64,000 nucleotides of DNA. Origin: Luzula sylvatica (taxonomy: Eukaryota > Streptophyta > Magnoliopsida > Poales > Juncaceae). Shown in pieces: positions 1-10,647 of the stretch (position 1 is its first letter; each line of letters begins with the position of its first letter). The stretch lies in assembly GCA_946800325.1 (NCBI GenBank), contig OX326959.1:27201615-27265614 (forward strand). Direction: 5' to 3'. The translations under genes and the position numbers were made by a program. A model generated the notes under the pieces. The model did not search any database and was not told the origin of the DNA. It was given only the letters and a program-made list of their open reading frames with translations.

Positions 1-281
1 ATATAACCTCTTATTTAATCTCTATAATATCTATGCGCTGTCTTTTTCTCAATTAAAGCAAAAGGACAATTACACCACTATGCTCTTACACTTGCTCAAC
101 CGTTTAATTCTCCAGAACATCTCAATACATCCGGTGCACAGTCTCCCACTGGTGTACTCATCACCTTCGATGTACGAAGACCGGGTGTACAGAAAATAAT
201 CTCGTCAAAGCACCGTGCTCGATATCTTATTTGTTTCTATCCGGAGCTTTTGACTTGCCACTCCTTTTTATCTGGAGGAAA
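1..281. other. 5' flank of NPF-A
   Basis: This AT-rich stretch lies directly upstream of the NPF-A start codon. I see no other gene in it and no convincing TATA box. It presumably holds the promoter and 5' UTR. Confidence 0.3.
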
Positions 282-2996
282 ATGGAGTTAGATCTGGATA
301 CGGATCAACTTCTTCCTCCAACAACAACATCCGAACCCATGTCTGTTTTCGTCGATTTCAGCGGCCGGCCGGCGGATCCATCCACCACCGGCGGATGGAC
401 GTCTGCTCTCTTCATCATCGGTATGCCCTGTTTTGTCTCGTACATACTTCATGAATCTTGTTTTCTGAGTATTTTTTTGTTTGTTTGATGGATTAAGGAG
501 TGGAAGTAGCAGAGAGATTTGCCTATTATGGTATATCGTTGAATCTAATAACTTATCTGACTGGACCACTTGGCGAGAGCACTGCGAGTGCCGCGTCAGC
601 TCTGAATACATGGTCTGGAGTCTCCACGATGCTTCCGTTGTTCGGTGCATTCGTTGCTGATTCTTGGCTCGGTCGATATCGAACCATTGTCATCGCTTCA
701 GTTCTCTACATAATGGTACACTAATTCTCGATTCCTTGATTGAACGAATTAACGAGTTAATATTGACTGTTTAATTAAAACGTGACAATTAATTTTTATT
801 TGGAGTGTTAATCCATCCAACTAATTCCTCCTGTCGACCTCATCAAGGTTGTTGGGATGATATGGCGAGGCATAGTATATTTTTCCATTTTGTTATGTTG
901 TTTTCCATTAGAGAAAAAAAGTTGCTCTTCTCCCATAAAACAAATCACTTATTTTCTTCTGTTTATAATTTGGATGTTAATTGAAACACAAGTTTTAAAT
1001 GCATCACATACTAATTATGGACACACATTTTTTCATATAATATATCTTAATGAATACTCGCACTTCATTTTATGTGGGCCACAGAAGCACAGGAGAAGTG
1101 GAAGATTTTTTGAGGAGCATCAGTCCTTTTTATTTAGAGGCAATTTACTGTGCCCCCCAAACTCACCACCCTCATGCTTTGGTGGGGCTCCTTTCCATCT
1201 CCATGAGTCACAAAATGGGAGGGGCTCATTTTCATCTTCCAAAATTCACCACACTCAATTAATTATGTTTTGAATTAATTATTAATTGAAATAATTAATT
1301 ATTAGATTCTTATATTAACTGTTAATTACATCACAATTAATTGTTAATTCAAAACATAATTAATCGAGTGAAAAAGTAGGGTGCAAATTGGAGTGGGAAT
1401 TAATATCATAACTCATGCTGATGGCATCAGCATGAGCTTGGTGAGTTTGGGGGGCACGATATAATTTTCCTTTTATTTATGGGAAATTAACGTCACTCGA
1501 ATGCACTTCAACATTTTTTATGTGACACTCAAAGATTGTTAATTGAAATAATTGGCATCCAATTAACGAATAATTAACATGCAAAATTAAATTAACAATG
1601 ATGTTGATTTGAGATCAAACCTCTTAATTTATATACCTACCAATTCTCTGACAGGGTTTAGGAATGCTAGCTAGCTCCACAATCCTTCCTTCACAATGCA
1701 AAACCACCAAGAGTGATAAAAATTGCTCGCATTCGTCATTCCAAGTACCCTTCTTCTTTCTCTCTCTATACTTGGTCGCCTTTGCTCAAGGCGGACACAA
1801 GCCATGTGTCCAAGCATTTGGAGCAGACCAATTTTACGAGACCGACCCTCGTGAACGGCTTTCGAGAAGTTCATTTTTCAATTGGTGGTATTTCGGTATA
1901 TGTGCGAGTGCCGGCGTGGCGGTGGTCTTGATGAGTTATGTGCAAGACAATATTAGTTGGGTTCTGGGGTTCGGGATTCCATGTGGCATCATGTTGTTGG
2001 CCCTTGTGTTGTTCTTACTCGGGACAAGAACTTACCGATATTTCGTTCTAGAGAAAGAAAATCCCTTTCTTCGAGTCGGGCGATCTTTTGTAATTCTAGC
2101 ACGTGTTTATTGGAAATCACGGCACACTAGGTATGAAATTGAAACATACAAAATAAATTTATAATTACAATACATTTTTATACATTTTGCTTTCTCAATT
2201 TGTTTCTAGTGCTATTGATGAAGAATCTAATAATGGGACCATAGACGAAGCGAAGGGCCTTCTTCGATTATTTCCAATTTGGTCCACGTGTTTAATATAT
2301 GGCGTTCTTTTCGCCCAAACATCAACTTTCTTCGTAAAACAAGCAAGCACTTTAGACCGACATATCGGCAAAAGTTTCCAAGTACCACCAGCCGCACTTC
2401 AAGTCTTCATCACGTTTACCATTATTTGTTTCATACCAATTTATGATAAACTCCTTGTACCGTCGATTAAGAAATTCACTCATACTCCTTCAGGAATAAC
2501 TACTTTACGAAGAATTGGTGTAGGTATGATATTCTCTCTCCTTGCAATGGTAATAGCAGCTCTAGTTGAGATGAAACGACTTGATACTGCTGAAAAGTAT
2601 GGATTAGTAGATAAACCTGGTGTATCAATACCAATGAGTCTTTGGTGGATGGTACCGCAATTTATATTTTTCGGTATGGCCGATGTATTTACTATAGTCG
2701 GTATGCAAGAGTTCTTCTATGATCAAGTACCCGATACATTGAGAAGTCTAGGACTTGCATTGTACTTGAGTGTACTTGGTGTAGGAAGTTTTATAAGTAG
2801 TTTTCTTATTTTCATGATCAACAAAATTACAAGTAAAAATGGTGAAAGTTGGTTCTCGAATAATTTAAATCGGGCACGTCTAGATTATTTTTACTTTCTT
2901 CTAGCTGGGCTTAGTGGATTTGAAATTATTTTGTTTGTGTACTTTGCGAAAAGATATGTTTATAGGAAAAGGGTTATATGTGAGGAAGTTGTGTAA
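282..2996 (+). CDS. NPF-A, NRT1/PTR (NPF5-type) transporter, 4 exons
   Basis: This is a proton-coupled nitrate/peptide-type transporter of the major facilitator superfamily; the substrate cannot be told from sequence. Proposed exons are 282-420, 498-715, 1655-2130 and 2210-2996, all with GT..AG introns, joining to 540 codons including the stop (539 aa). I chose the ATG at 282 because MELDLD leads into the family-typical [11 protein letters not shown]; the ATG at 231 would add 17 unrelated residues. Visible motifs are EVAER (E49, E52, R53, the ExxER proton motif of TM1), GGHKPC with the TM4 lysine K168, FGADQF, SSFFNWW, and MQEFFYDQ in TM10. The wording is closest to Arabidopsis NPF5.10-5.16. 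The loop between TM6 and TM7 is very short: VYWKS runs almost directly into AIDEE and LLRLFPIW. Intron 2 (716-1654) carries a MITE. An AATAAA lies at 3037. The protein looks functional; expression is unknown. Confidence 0.88.
1137..1470. mobile_element. Mutator-type MITE in NPF-A intron 2
   Basis: The 334-bp insert has terminal inverted repeats of about 40 bp; both ends carry the run GTGCCCCCCAAACTCACCA in opposite orientation. It is flanked by a perfect 9-bp direct repeat TTTTATTTA (1128-1136 and 1471-1479). A 9-bp duplication with long inverted repeats is typical of Mutator-like elements. It has no coding capacity and sits well inside the intron. Confidence 0.8.
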
Positions 2997-3375
2997 TGTA
3001 AGAGGAAATTGTAAAATGTGTATGGGTGTTGCAAAGAATAAATGAATCAGAATCAAATAGTTTAATTAGCGATATAATGTAGAAGTGGAATATTATATTA
3101 ATAGTGTTAAGGAGAATTATAAAGATTTTCAATTATTGCCAAATAGAAAAAGAAAACGTAAAGAAGCAAAATTTGAAGTTTGCCATACTCTATTTTGATT
3201 AAAATGGTATCTTATTGTTTTAGAATTAGACGTGAAAGAAACAATTATAGTCGTCATGCTCATCATAGTCAAACCTAAACCATCTTGAAATTGAAAAAAA
3301 AAAAGCAAAACTAATTTGATAAATGATTTTTACCGCGCAACAATTGCCGCCTATGTATCGGCCATCGATATATAT
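2997..3375. other. 3' flank of NPF-A
   Basis: This is the 3' UTR and downstream sequence. A canonical AATAAA is at 3037-3042. The rest is AT-rich with no coding potential that I can support. Confidence 0.4.
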
Positions 3376-3604
3376 ATGGGAGTTCTATCATACACCCCTT
3401 TTGTTTATGATACACTCATTTTTAAGGATATTTTTTGTAATTATTAATTAATGAGTATTTAAAATAATTTTTCAAGTGTATTTATCAATAAATGATATGC
3501 TAAATAGGAAATTTGAATTGTTCATGAAAAAAATAAAATTTATGATACACCATTCTAAATACCCAAAATACCCTTTTGAAAGGGTGTATGATAGAACTCT
3601 TCAT
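3376..3604. mobile_element. MITE with inverted ends GAGTTCTATCATACACC
   Basis: Both ends carry GAGTTCTATCATACACC in opposite orientation, and the interior is AT-rich and non-coding. Related copies lie at 13830-14095 and, decayed, in intron 2 of NPF-C and NPF-D. The flanks are AT repeats, so the target duplication and superfamily cannot be settled. Confidence 0.6.
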
Positions 3605-4110
3605 ATATATATGTTATTTTATTTTATGACAAAATTGAGAATTTATGTATTACCGTCTTCCCCAAAAAAAACTTGAAATTTCTCACGATAGTCTTTTCTA
3701 GATTATCGTCCTCTATTAATACGGAACAAGATCCTCCACTGCAGCTGATGATACTTGAAATATAATTTGACATCTATGAGATAAACATAATCATTTATAA
3801 AAAAAACTATAATAAAACCATGAGAGCAGAGTCTTCATTTTCTGAAATATAATAAAAAGGTAAGGTATTTTGATAATATTCCGAAACATTACCGGAATTT
3901 TGAGGAGATCTTAATAGCTATGGAGATTTTCAGGGAACCTCAAAAGTTAAGGGGCATTTTGTGAAAATCCTAAAAGCTAGAATGATTTTGATAATATTCA
4001 CAAAAGTAAGAAAATTTTACGAACTTTTCTATTATTTATCTTACAATTTTGTATACCGTAAAATATTTTATTCTTTTCCATTTCGTGTAAAAAGTTTATT
4101 ATATGTAAAT
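3605..4110. other. Intergenic, left flank of copia element 1
   Basis: This is non-coding AT-rich sequence. The last five bases, TAAAT (4106-4110), are the left copy of the target-site duplication of the adjacent LTR element. Confidence 0.5.
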
Positions 4111-4358
4111 TGTTTTAAATATAATATATGGATGTCAAGCAACAAATCTTGTGAAGATGGAGACATTAATTATAGGATATTTGGTATATTTGATATTGTA
4201 TTATTTCCTTGTATTATAGCATTTTATATGGCAAGAGTTTTCTTGGCCTGCACTCACCCTCTACTATATAAAAGGGTAGTGGCTATTGTATTCCTCCAAC
4301 CCATTCAATAAGAATATTGTCTCCCCAAATTCTCTCTTTTGTTCTTTATTTTATAACA
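4111..4358 (+). repeat. 5' LTR of copia element 1
   Basis: This 248-bp repeat starts TGTTTTAAAT and ends TTTATAACA. A promoter-like TATA box (CTATATAAAAG) lies near 4263-4273. It matches 9732-9980 with about three substitutions and one 1-bp length difference. Confidence 0.9.
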
Positions 4359-4810
4359 CGTTATCAGCACGAGACTCTAAACCAACTGAGATCTTTCAAC
4401 TACGCAAAGCTCTCGAAATTTCAGTTGAAACACGACGCCCTCTAAATTTTAATCGAAGGTAAACAATTTTTTTTTCTTTATAATGATATTTTCGTGAGAC
4501 ACACCAGATGCATATTATTGTGTACATAATCTCAGTAATGATATTACTTGACCTATAATCTGTCTTTTCCATAACCACTGTTCGTGATATTGGTGCTTTC
4601 AATTAGAGATCTTGTTGATGTTCATAATATGTCCTTTATCCTTACCAATTCAATAAAATAGTTCCCATAATATTTCATTCTTTTTATTTACATAATTTGT
4701 CTGGTCATTAAAATAAAATCTTGTTGCATACTATAAATTTCTCAATTATATAAAGATGTTTAATTTTATTGTATAACAAGAAATTATTCGAGATCTTATT
4801 TTAATTTTAT

Positions 4811-7800
4811 TATATAACCTGAAGTTATATATCGAAAAGGAAAATTATACACCGGAAGTTGTACATTCCTATATTAGATTATTCCTTTAATTATTTTTAT
4901 TTATTTGCAACCAGAAGTTGCATGTTCATTTTATTAACGCACCAGCAATTGCGAGTTTAAATTTACGCACCAGAAGTTGCAAATACATTTAATTTTATTT
5001 CCGTACGTTTTTTTTTCTCGTACATTTAATTTGATACATTTAATTCCAATTATTTATGTACCTGAAGTTGCAATTTAGTTTATTAATGCACCCGAAGTTG
5101 CTCGTTCAAATTATGCACCAGAAGTTGCAAGTATATTGACGTATCAAGAAATGTAAATTTATGTTTCTTTATGTATTTGAAGTTGTAAATTTATTAATTC
5201 TTATGAAGTTGAAAATATATTCATCGATACACTTGAAGTTGCTAGATTATTTTTATTGACGCATACACATATTTGTGTTTACAAGATATATACTCATAGT
5301 AGTATTCTCATTGAAAGAGTATTAGTATCTAAAATATGAAACATTATTAATGCCAGAAGCATGATACTAATGAAATAAGCATAATAGTGTAATGCCAGAA
5401 GCATGATATTAATATCGTAAGCATAACAATATTAACGTGGGAGACATAGTACTCCAGAAGAGTATATGTTGCATGTATATGTTATGATGATAAGAGTTTA
5501 TATTGCATGTTTTGGACCGGTAGTCTAGAATATGTATTTTAAGATTATAATATAAAATTTTATGAAATTTGTTGTATGCACCAGAAGTGTATATTAACGA
5601 ACCCGTAGTTGCTCATTGAAAATACGCACCAGAAGTTGCGAGCATATTTATATTTATTATTGCTTGTTTATTTTATGTATATTTATTTTTTGCACATTTA
5701 TTATTCGTTCGTTTATTTTATGTACTTATAATTGTTCGCACATTTATTATCATTTTGCACCTGTAGTTGCAATCCAATTTATTAATGCACACAAAGTTTG
5801 AAATTTCATCTTATTGAAACCTGGAGTTTCAATATAAAGTTGCGATGTTCAAAGTTAAAGAGCATCTAGTAAAGTTGATAATATTATTGAAAGCACCTGG
5901 AGTTGCAAGAGCACAATATATATAATATATTAGACTTGATATGAATAAATATTGGCATAAAATAAATAATTGAAAATATTCTAGAAATCCGCTCATGCAA
6001 AAGTAAATAGAAATAAGATAGTTTAAGAAGTATTTGAATTAATATTAGCATGTCTCCTTTATTGAAAAACAAATTAGATTGATGATTGATTCTATTCCAT
6101 TCCCAGAAGTGAATGTTGCCTTGAAGGCTGAAGTCCAAATTATATCCGACACAAATATTGATCATGATAACAAAATCACATAATAAATAAAAAGACTCGT
6201 GAAAATATGTTTACAAAGAGTCCGAAAATATATTTTTCAAGATGTGGCTTGAAAATAGTTGTACTAGTAGTACACCATATAATCCTATATTGTTTATGAA
6301 AGCTCTTGAAGAGAAAAACAAGAAGAAAAAGAGATAATTTTCTTATCTATCAGGATAAACTTAATTTTGTGTCGAATTGCTCATTTAATTAATAAAGAGA
6401 TATGTATATTAATTACAAGAGCGTATGTTTATGATTTTTGTGACTCTAGAAGAGTCATTATTTGATTGCTCTATGAATGCCACTATCTATATTGCCCCGA
6501 AAGAGTCATTATGTTAATAGAAACATATTTGTTAATTTTTATGACGTGCAATTATATTAGTACAATTGAAATCATGTTATTATGAACTAGAAGTTCAATA
6601 CAAAAGAAAAGCAATTCTATGATTTGAATTAATTGCTTAGAAATGGAATATGCATGTCACGATCATGACTCGATTAAGACCAACTATTTATCATAAGTAC
6701 TCCCCAATTTTTATTATAAATTGTGAGTGATCGGAGCAAAAAGCATTCACTGAAAAAAAAATTAATGTGCAGTAGATGTGTGATAACACATGGACGCGTT
6801 GAAAGAAGTGTTTGGTATATATATATATGATTGATTTATTCTGTAAAATTGTATATCATGAATATTTATTTAGTTGAACCAGAAGTTCAAAAGATATACA
6901 CATACTAGAAATTTAAAATTGTATTTGTAAACTAGAAGTTTACATTCAAGAAACCAACAATGTTTAATATGTATGTTGCAAATATGAAATCCCTGAAGGA
7001 AAAATTACATAAACAACTAAGATGATTTAAGAAATAACCAAACATGAGTAAAAGTTTTGAAGATATAAGATATCATGTAAGTCCCGAAGAACTTCATTAG
7101 ATATTAATTAAAATATCAACAACTCGTGCCTAAATCAGGGGGAGAGAATGAAAAATTGGAAAAATAAGAAATTATATGAATTGCATCATCACATCAGATC
7201 CTCGAACATGTAAACATGAACTAGGAGTTCATAAATAAATTATTAGCACGAAATTGCAAATTGGTGATTTTTGATGCATTGATCAATACAAGAATGAATA
7301 ATGAGTAAAAGTTTCCAGTCTAAAATGCTCATATTTGTAGTATAATATCCTTGGATAATTTTAAATTTGATATAAGCCTGAAGCTTGGTCGACCAATCGG
7401 TTCCAATATTAGAAATCCAAAGGAATAAAAAAGAGCATGATAAAAAGTTGGCAATAAGGAAGTTGATAATACTTCTAATGATATATATCCTTTTTAACAG
7501 AATAATGAAAGATTAATTAGTAGATTTGACATAAATAAATATATAATCTTTGAAAACGTTCAGGTACCTGACAACATCGAAATTGTTGAAAATAATGAGA
7601 TCTCAAAATAATGTCTCTACTAGAAGAAGATGGAACCGAAATAAAACAATAGTTATTAGAAAGTTGGCATGAGTGCGCTTTCAATTTATAATTAATAAAA
7701 CGAGGATCTGAAGTTAAATAAATTGTGGAATGTCGACATTTAAAAATAGTTGGCCAATAACATAAATCACATAAGAAATTGAAATTGATGGACCTGAAGT

Positions 7801-9481
7801 CCGAAAACCACCTTACATGGTGATACAAATTGTATTTATGTTTTTAATTTGTTTAAAGGTCTCTGAAGGACTAAAATTGTTTCTTGTATTTATTATATCA
7901 AATTATTAACATGACTCATTTTACTACGATATTCATGTAAATCCCCGAAGGATTTTGTATGCCTGAAGCATACAATTTAAACTCTCGAGAGATATATTAT
8001 ATAAAATTACAAAGATCTTTGCATGAATAGTAATTTGAGCCATAAGATATAATCGATGTAATAAGTAAGAATATATATACCGGTATGAATGATCAAATTC
8101 GCAGATGCATATTTATTATATATAAATAGTGTTTAATTAATAATTATTTGACCTCCCGAAGAGTTCTAAAAGACAAGTACTAAAAGAAGAAATTTGAAGG
8201 GAAAGATATCGAATGTGAAATAGTATTTTTCATGGATTACAAATATAGTAAATATTTCCTGAAGAAATTAGTTTGTCGGTGGAAACTAAGAATTCAAAAT
8301 TTGTATCCATGTGGGGGAGAAATTATACGCAATGCACTATTTTTGTCCTTGATCTTGGTTTTGTCCCACTGGGTTTTCCTGACAAGGTTTTTAACGAGGC
8401 AACTTATGAAGCGTATGAAACATAATATATTGCACTCTTTTTCCTTCACTAGGATTTTTGTCCCATTGGGTTTTACCTAGTAAGTTTTTAATGAGGCAGA
8501 TTTTTATGATATAAATATCCAAAGAGAAATTCCGTAACCAATTCTCCATTCACATTCAACGTGAATAAAAACGAAAGGAAGCATTCAAGAAGAATAACAT
8601 TCACTTGAAAAACGTGAAGATTTTGGATATGTAGTCCAAACAACTATTATAGGCAACATACGGAGTACGAACATGTATGTATAAGAATTTGGAATGAGAA
8701 ATGAAATCACGCTCAGATTTTGATTATATTGACAATCTCGAGGACTCTATTTACTTCTCGTGGACGTTATAATAAAATATGGATCACTTTATAATGTTAT
8801 GAAAATCCCAGAAGGATTTAAATCAATGTATCTTTGTCAAGAGATTAAATTGTGGATTTGCAGTATACGTCGATGATTTGAATATCATTGAAACTCTTGA
8901 GGAAGTTGCAAGAACTGAATAAAGACTCAGAAAAGAAAATGTTTTCTCTTTGTCTGCAAATCGAGTATATAAGAAATATGGTATTTGTTCACCAATCTAT
9001 TTATGAAGAGAATATTTGAAACGTTTTAAAATTGACAAGTCTCACACATTAATTTCTCTTATAGTGATCAATCCATTGATATGAAGAATAGTTATTTTCG
9101 TCACGGAGAAGATAATTAAATTTTTGTTGGTCCAGAAGTACCACATTTGAGTATTATTGGTCCCAACAAGCAGCACTTCGAGGGTCCAAAATAATGGTGA
9201 GATAAACGTCCAACAAATTTACTCGAATGATAACCTAGATGATCTCTTCACCAAGTCGTTGTCATTGCATCTTTCTAGAACTTGGTTTACAAGATGAGAC
9301 TTCGTCGTCTTAATTAGGAGATTTGCCTATATGAGGGGGAGATTCAGTACGCACTGCACTCTTTTTTCCTTGGCCATGGTTTTATCCCAATGGGTTTTCC
9401 TGGCAAGGTTTTTAATGAGGCGTGTTCCTGGCAAGGATAATTCTCCCAAAATTATTTTCCTCACACAAGCTCCAGAAGAGC
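4811..9481 (+). repeat. Dispersed array of short hairpins with a conserved YNGAA loop
   Basis: Inside copia element 1, more than twenty short palindromes share a five-base loop (CTGAA, CAGAA, CCGAA, TAGAA, CTGGA, TAGGA and similar), nearly always closed by a C-G pair, while the arm sequence differs from site to site. Perfect 8-bp arms occur at 4811-4831 (TATATAAC/GTTATATA), 5813-5833 (ATTGAAAC/GTTTCAAT) and 7955-7975 (TTGTATGC/GCATACAA). A 7-bp pair is at 6926-6944, and 6-bp pairs are at 4906-4922, 6441-6457, 6874-6890, 7216-7232, 7939-7955 and 8803-8819. Shorter ones (4-5 bp) include 5350, 5392, 5450, 6583, 7374, 7790, 8254, 8583 and 9469. Spacing is irregular. I know of no described equivalent. 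Confidence 0.8.
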
Positions 9482-9695
9482 AGCGAAACTGATATGTATC
9501 AAGTTCGCAAGTAATAATCCTGCAGATTTCTTGCCAAATAAACTTTCAGGCAATTAAGACATATGACTGAAATCCGTTAATTTATAGATATTTGTACCCA
9601 TCAGGGGGAGAAATAATACGCGCTACACTCTTTTTTCCTAGTCATGATTTTTATCCCATTGGGTTTTTCCAGACCAGGTTTTTAACGAGGTAGCA
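8333..9695 (+). repeat. Four diverged copies of a 3' repeat with purine tracts in copia element 1
   Basis: A unit of about 70 bp, running from TGCACTCTTTTT through a shared TTTTNTCCCANTGGGTTTT to AAGTTTTTAANGAGGC, occurs at about 8333, 8431, 9355 and 9624. Three of the copies are preceded by a GGGGGAGA tract like the polypurine tract next to the 3' LTR. Confidence 0.7.
8800..9300 (+). pseudogene. Reverse transcriptase / RNase H remnant of copia element 1
   Basis: The copia reverse transcriptase active-site motif VYVDD is readable at 8863-8877, followed by LNIIETLEEVA. The RNase H C-terminal motif DDLFTKSL is at 9238-9261. Stops and shifts break the frame between and around them. The gag, protease and integrase regions are not recognisable. 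Confidence 0.65.
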
Positions 9696-9731
9696 ACTTA
9701 TGCGTATGAAATATTGACATCCAAGGGGGAG

Positions 9732-9980
9732 TGTTATAAATATAATATATGGATGTCAAGCAACAAATCTTGTGAAGATGGAGACATTAATTATAGGATA
9801 TTTGGTATATTTGATATTGTATTATTTCCTTGTATTCTAGCATTTTATATGGCAAGAGTTTTCTTGGCCTGCACTCACCCTCTACTATATAAAGGGGGTA
9901 GTGGCTATTGTATTCCTCCAACCCATTCAATAAGAATATTGTCTCCCCAAATTCTCTCTTTTGTTCTTTATTTTATAACA
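9732..9980 (+). repeat. 3' LTR of copia element 1
   Basis: This 249-bp repeat begins TGTTATAAAT, directly after the purine-rich AAGGGGGAG, and ends TTTATAACA. It is followed by the TSD TAAAT (9981-9985). Confidence 0.9.
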
Positions 9981-10058
9981 TAAATGAAGTATTATATTCT
10001 CCTTTATTTATTTTTATAATTTTGTTTATATTCTCAGTTCTACATTATTTATATTATG

Positions 10059-10192
10059 TCAATAGATTCATAACCTAGTTGGTTGAGTGTGAGACACAAA
10101 AAAACATATGTTGTGAGAGGTTGTGTGTTCGATCCCATTGACATCAATGAATGGAGGACATATGAGTTTTCTCCATTTATTATAAAAAAGAA
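10059..10192 (+). mobile_element. tRNA-derived SINE
   Basis: The 134-bp element is flanked by a perfect 17-bp direct repeat ACATTATTTATATTATG (10042-10058 and 10193-10209). An A-box-like TAGTTGGTTGAGTGTGAG and a B-box-like GTGTTCGATCC are spaced as in a Pol III internal promoter. The tail is AT-rich and ends in an A-run. Long target duplications of this kind are typical of LINE-mobilised SINEs. Confidence 0.8.
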
Positions 10193-10209
10193 ACATTATT
10201 TATATTATG

Positions 10210-10647
10210 AATAAAATAAAATATATTTTCTCTGTCATTTATTATTTTGAATTCAATAAAATGAAGAGTAAGAAAATTTGAAGGGTGGCATTTTTTCGAT
10301 TGAAAAGAGAGTGATATTGATGAAAAGTTAACTTAACTATTAATACAGGTAAAAAAAATGTTTTGCTATAGAAAGGCTAAGAGGAGGAATCTAAGCTATA
10401 TATGGTTTTTCTAAAATGTCCATATAAAAGTCAAGAGGGTTTTTAGAAAATTTCTTCAAAAAAAATACTTAAAACACAACGTGAATCACGACGTGACTTG
10501 TTTAATCAAGTTTAGGATGAAACGCAAGAGGACTTAAAAGTTAAAACAAATTATTGAATGAATATGATCTTATCATTGTATGCAAACTAGCAAACAAAAG
10601 AAGAATGCACTACGGCCACAAGACAAATCGACTCCAATTCTATCGAA
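10210..10647. other. 5' flank of NPF-B
   Basis: This AT-rich sequence lies between the SINE and the NPF-B start codon. It presumably holds the promoter and 5' UTR. I could not assign specific regulatory sites. The SINE and copia element lie within 0.7 kb of the start codon. Confidence 0.35.

Larger units (their letters stand above)
4111..9980 (+). mobile_element. Ty1/copia-type LTR retrotransposon, coding-dead (copia element 1)
   Basis: The element is 5,870 bp, with LTRs at 4111-4358 and 9732-9980, TG..CA ends and a 5-bp TSD TAAAT (4106-4110 and 9981-9985). The LTRs differ at only about four places, so insertion looks recent. The interior nevertheless has no long open frame. Recognisable remnants are a reverse transcriptase VYVDD box (8863-8877) and the DDLFTKSL tail of copia RNase H (9238-9261), both in frames with stops. 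The sequence after the left LTR, CGTTATCAGCACGAG, sits where a primer-binding site belongs but is not the usual initiator-Met match. A purine-rich tract, AAGGGGGAG, precedes the right LTR. The order RT then RNase H near the 3' LTR supports copia. It probably moved using proteins supplied by a relative. It separates NPF-A from NPF-B. Confidence 0.85.

Noticed and set aside
288..650. 120-codon minus-strand frame over NPF-A exons 1-2
   Set aside because: It is antisense to conserved NPF coding sequence and has no family match.
857..1273. 138-codon frame in NPF-A intron 2
   Set aside because: It runs into the Mutator-type MITE and lies between well-supported splice sites.
10060..10140. Possible tRNA gene (A and B boxes)
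   Set aside because: There is no cloverleaf or CCA-proximal stem; the 17-bp TSD and A-rich tail identify a SINE.
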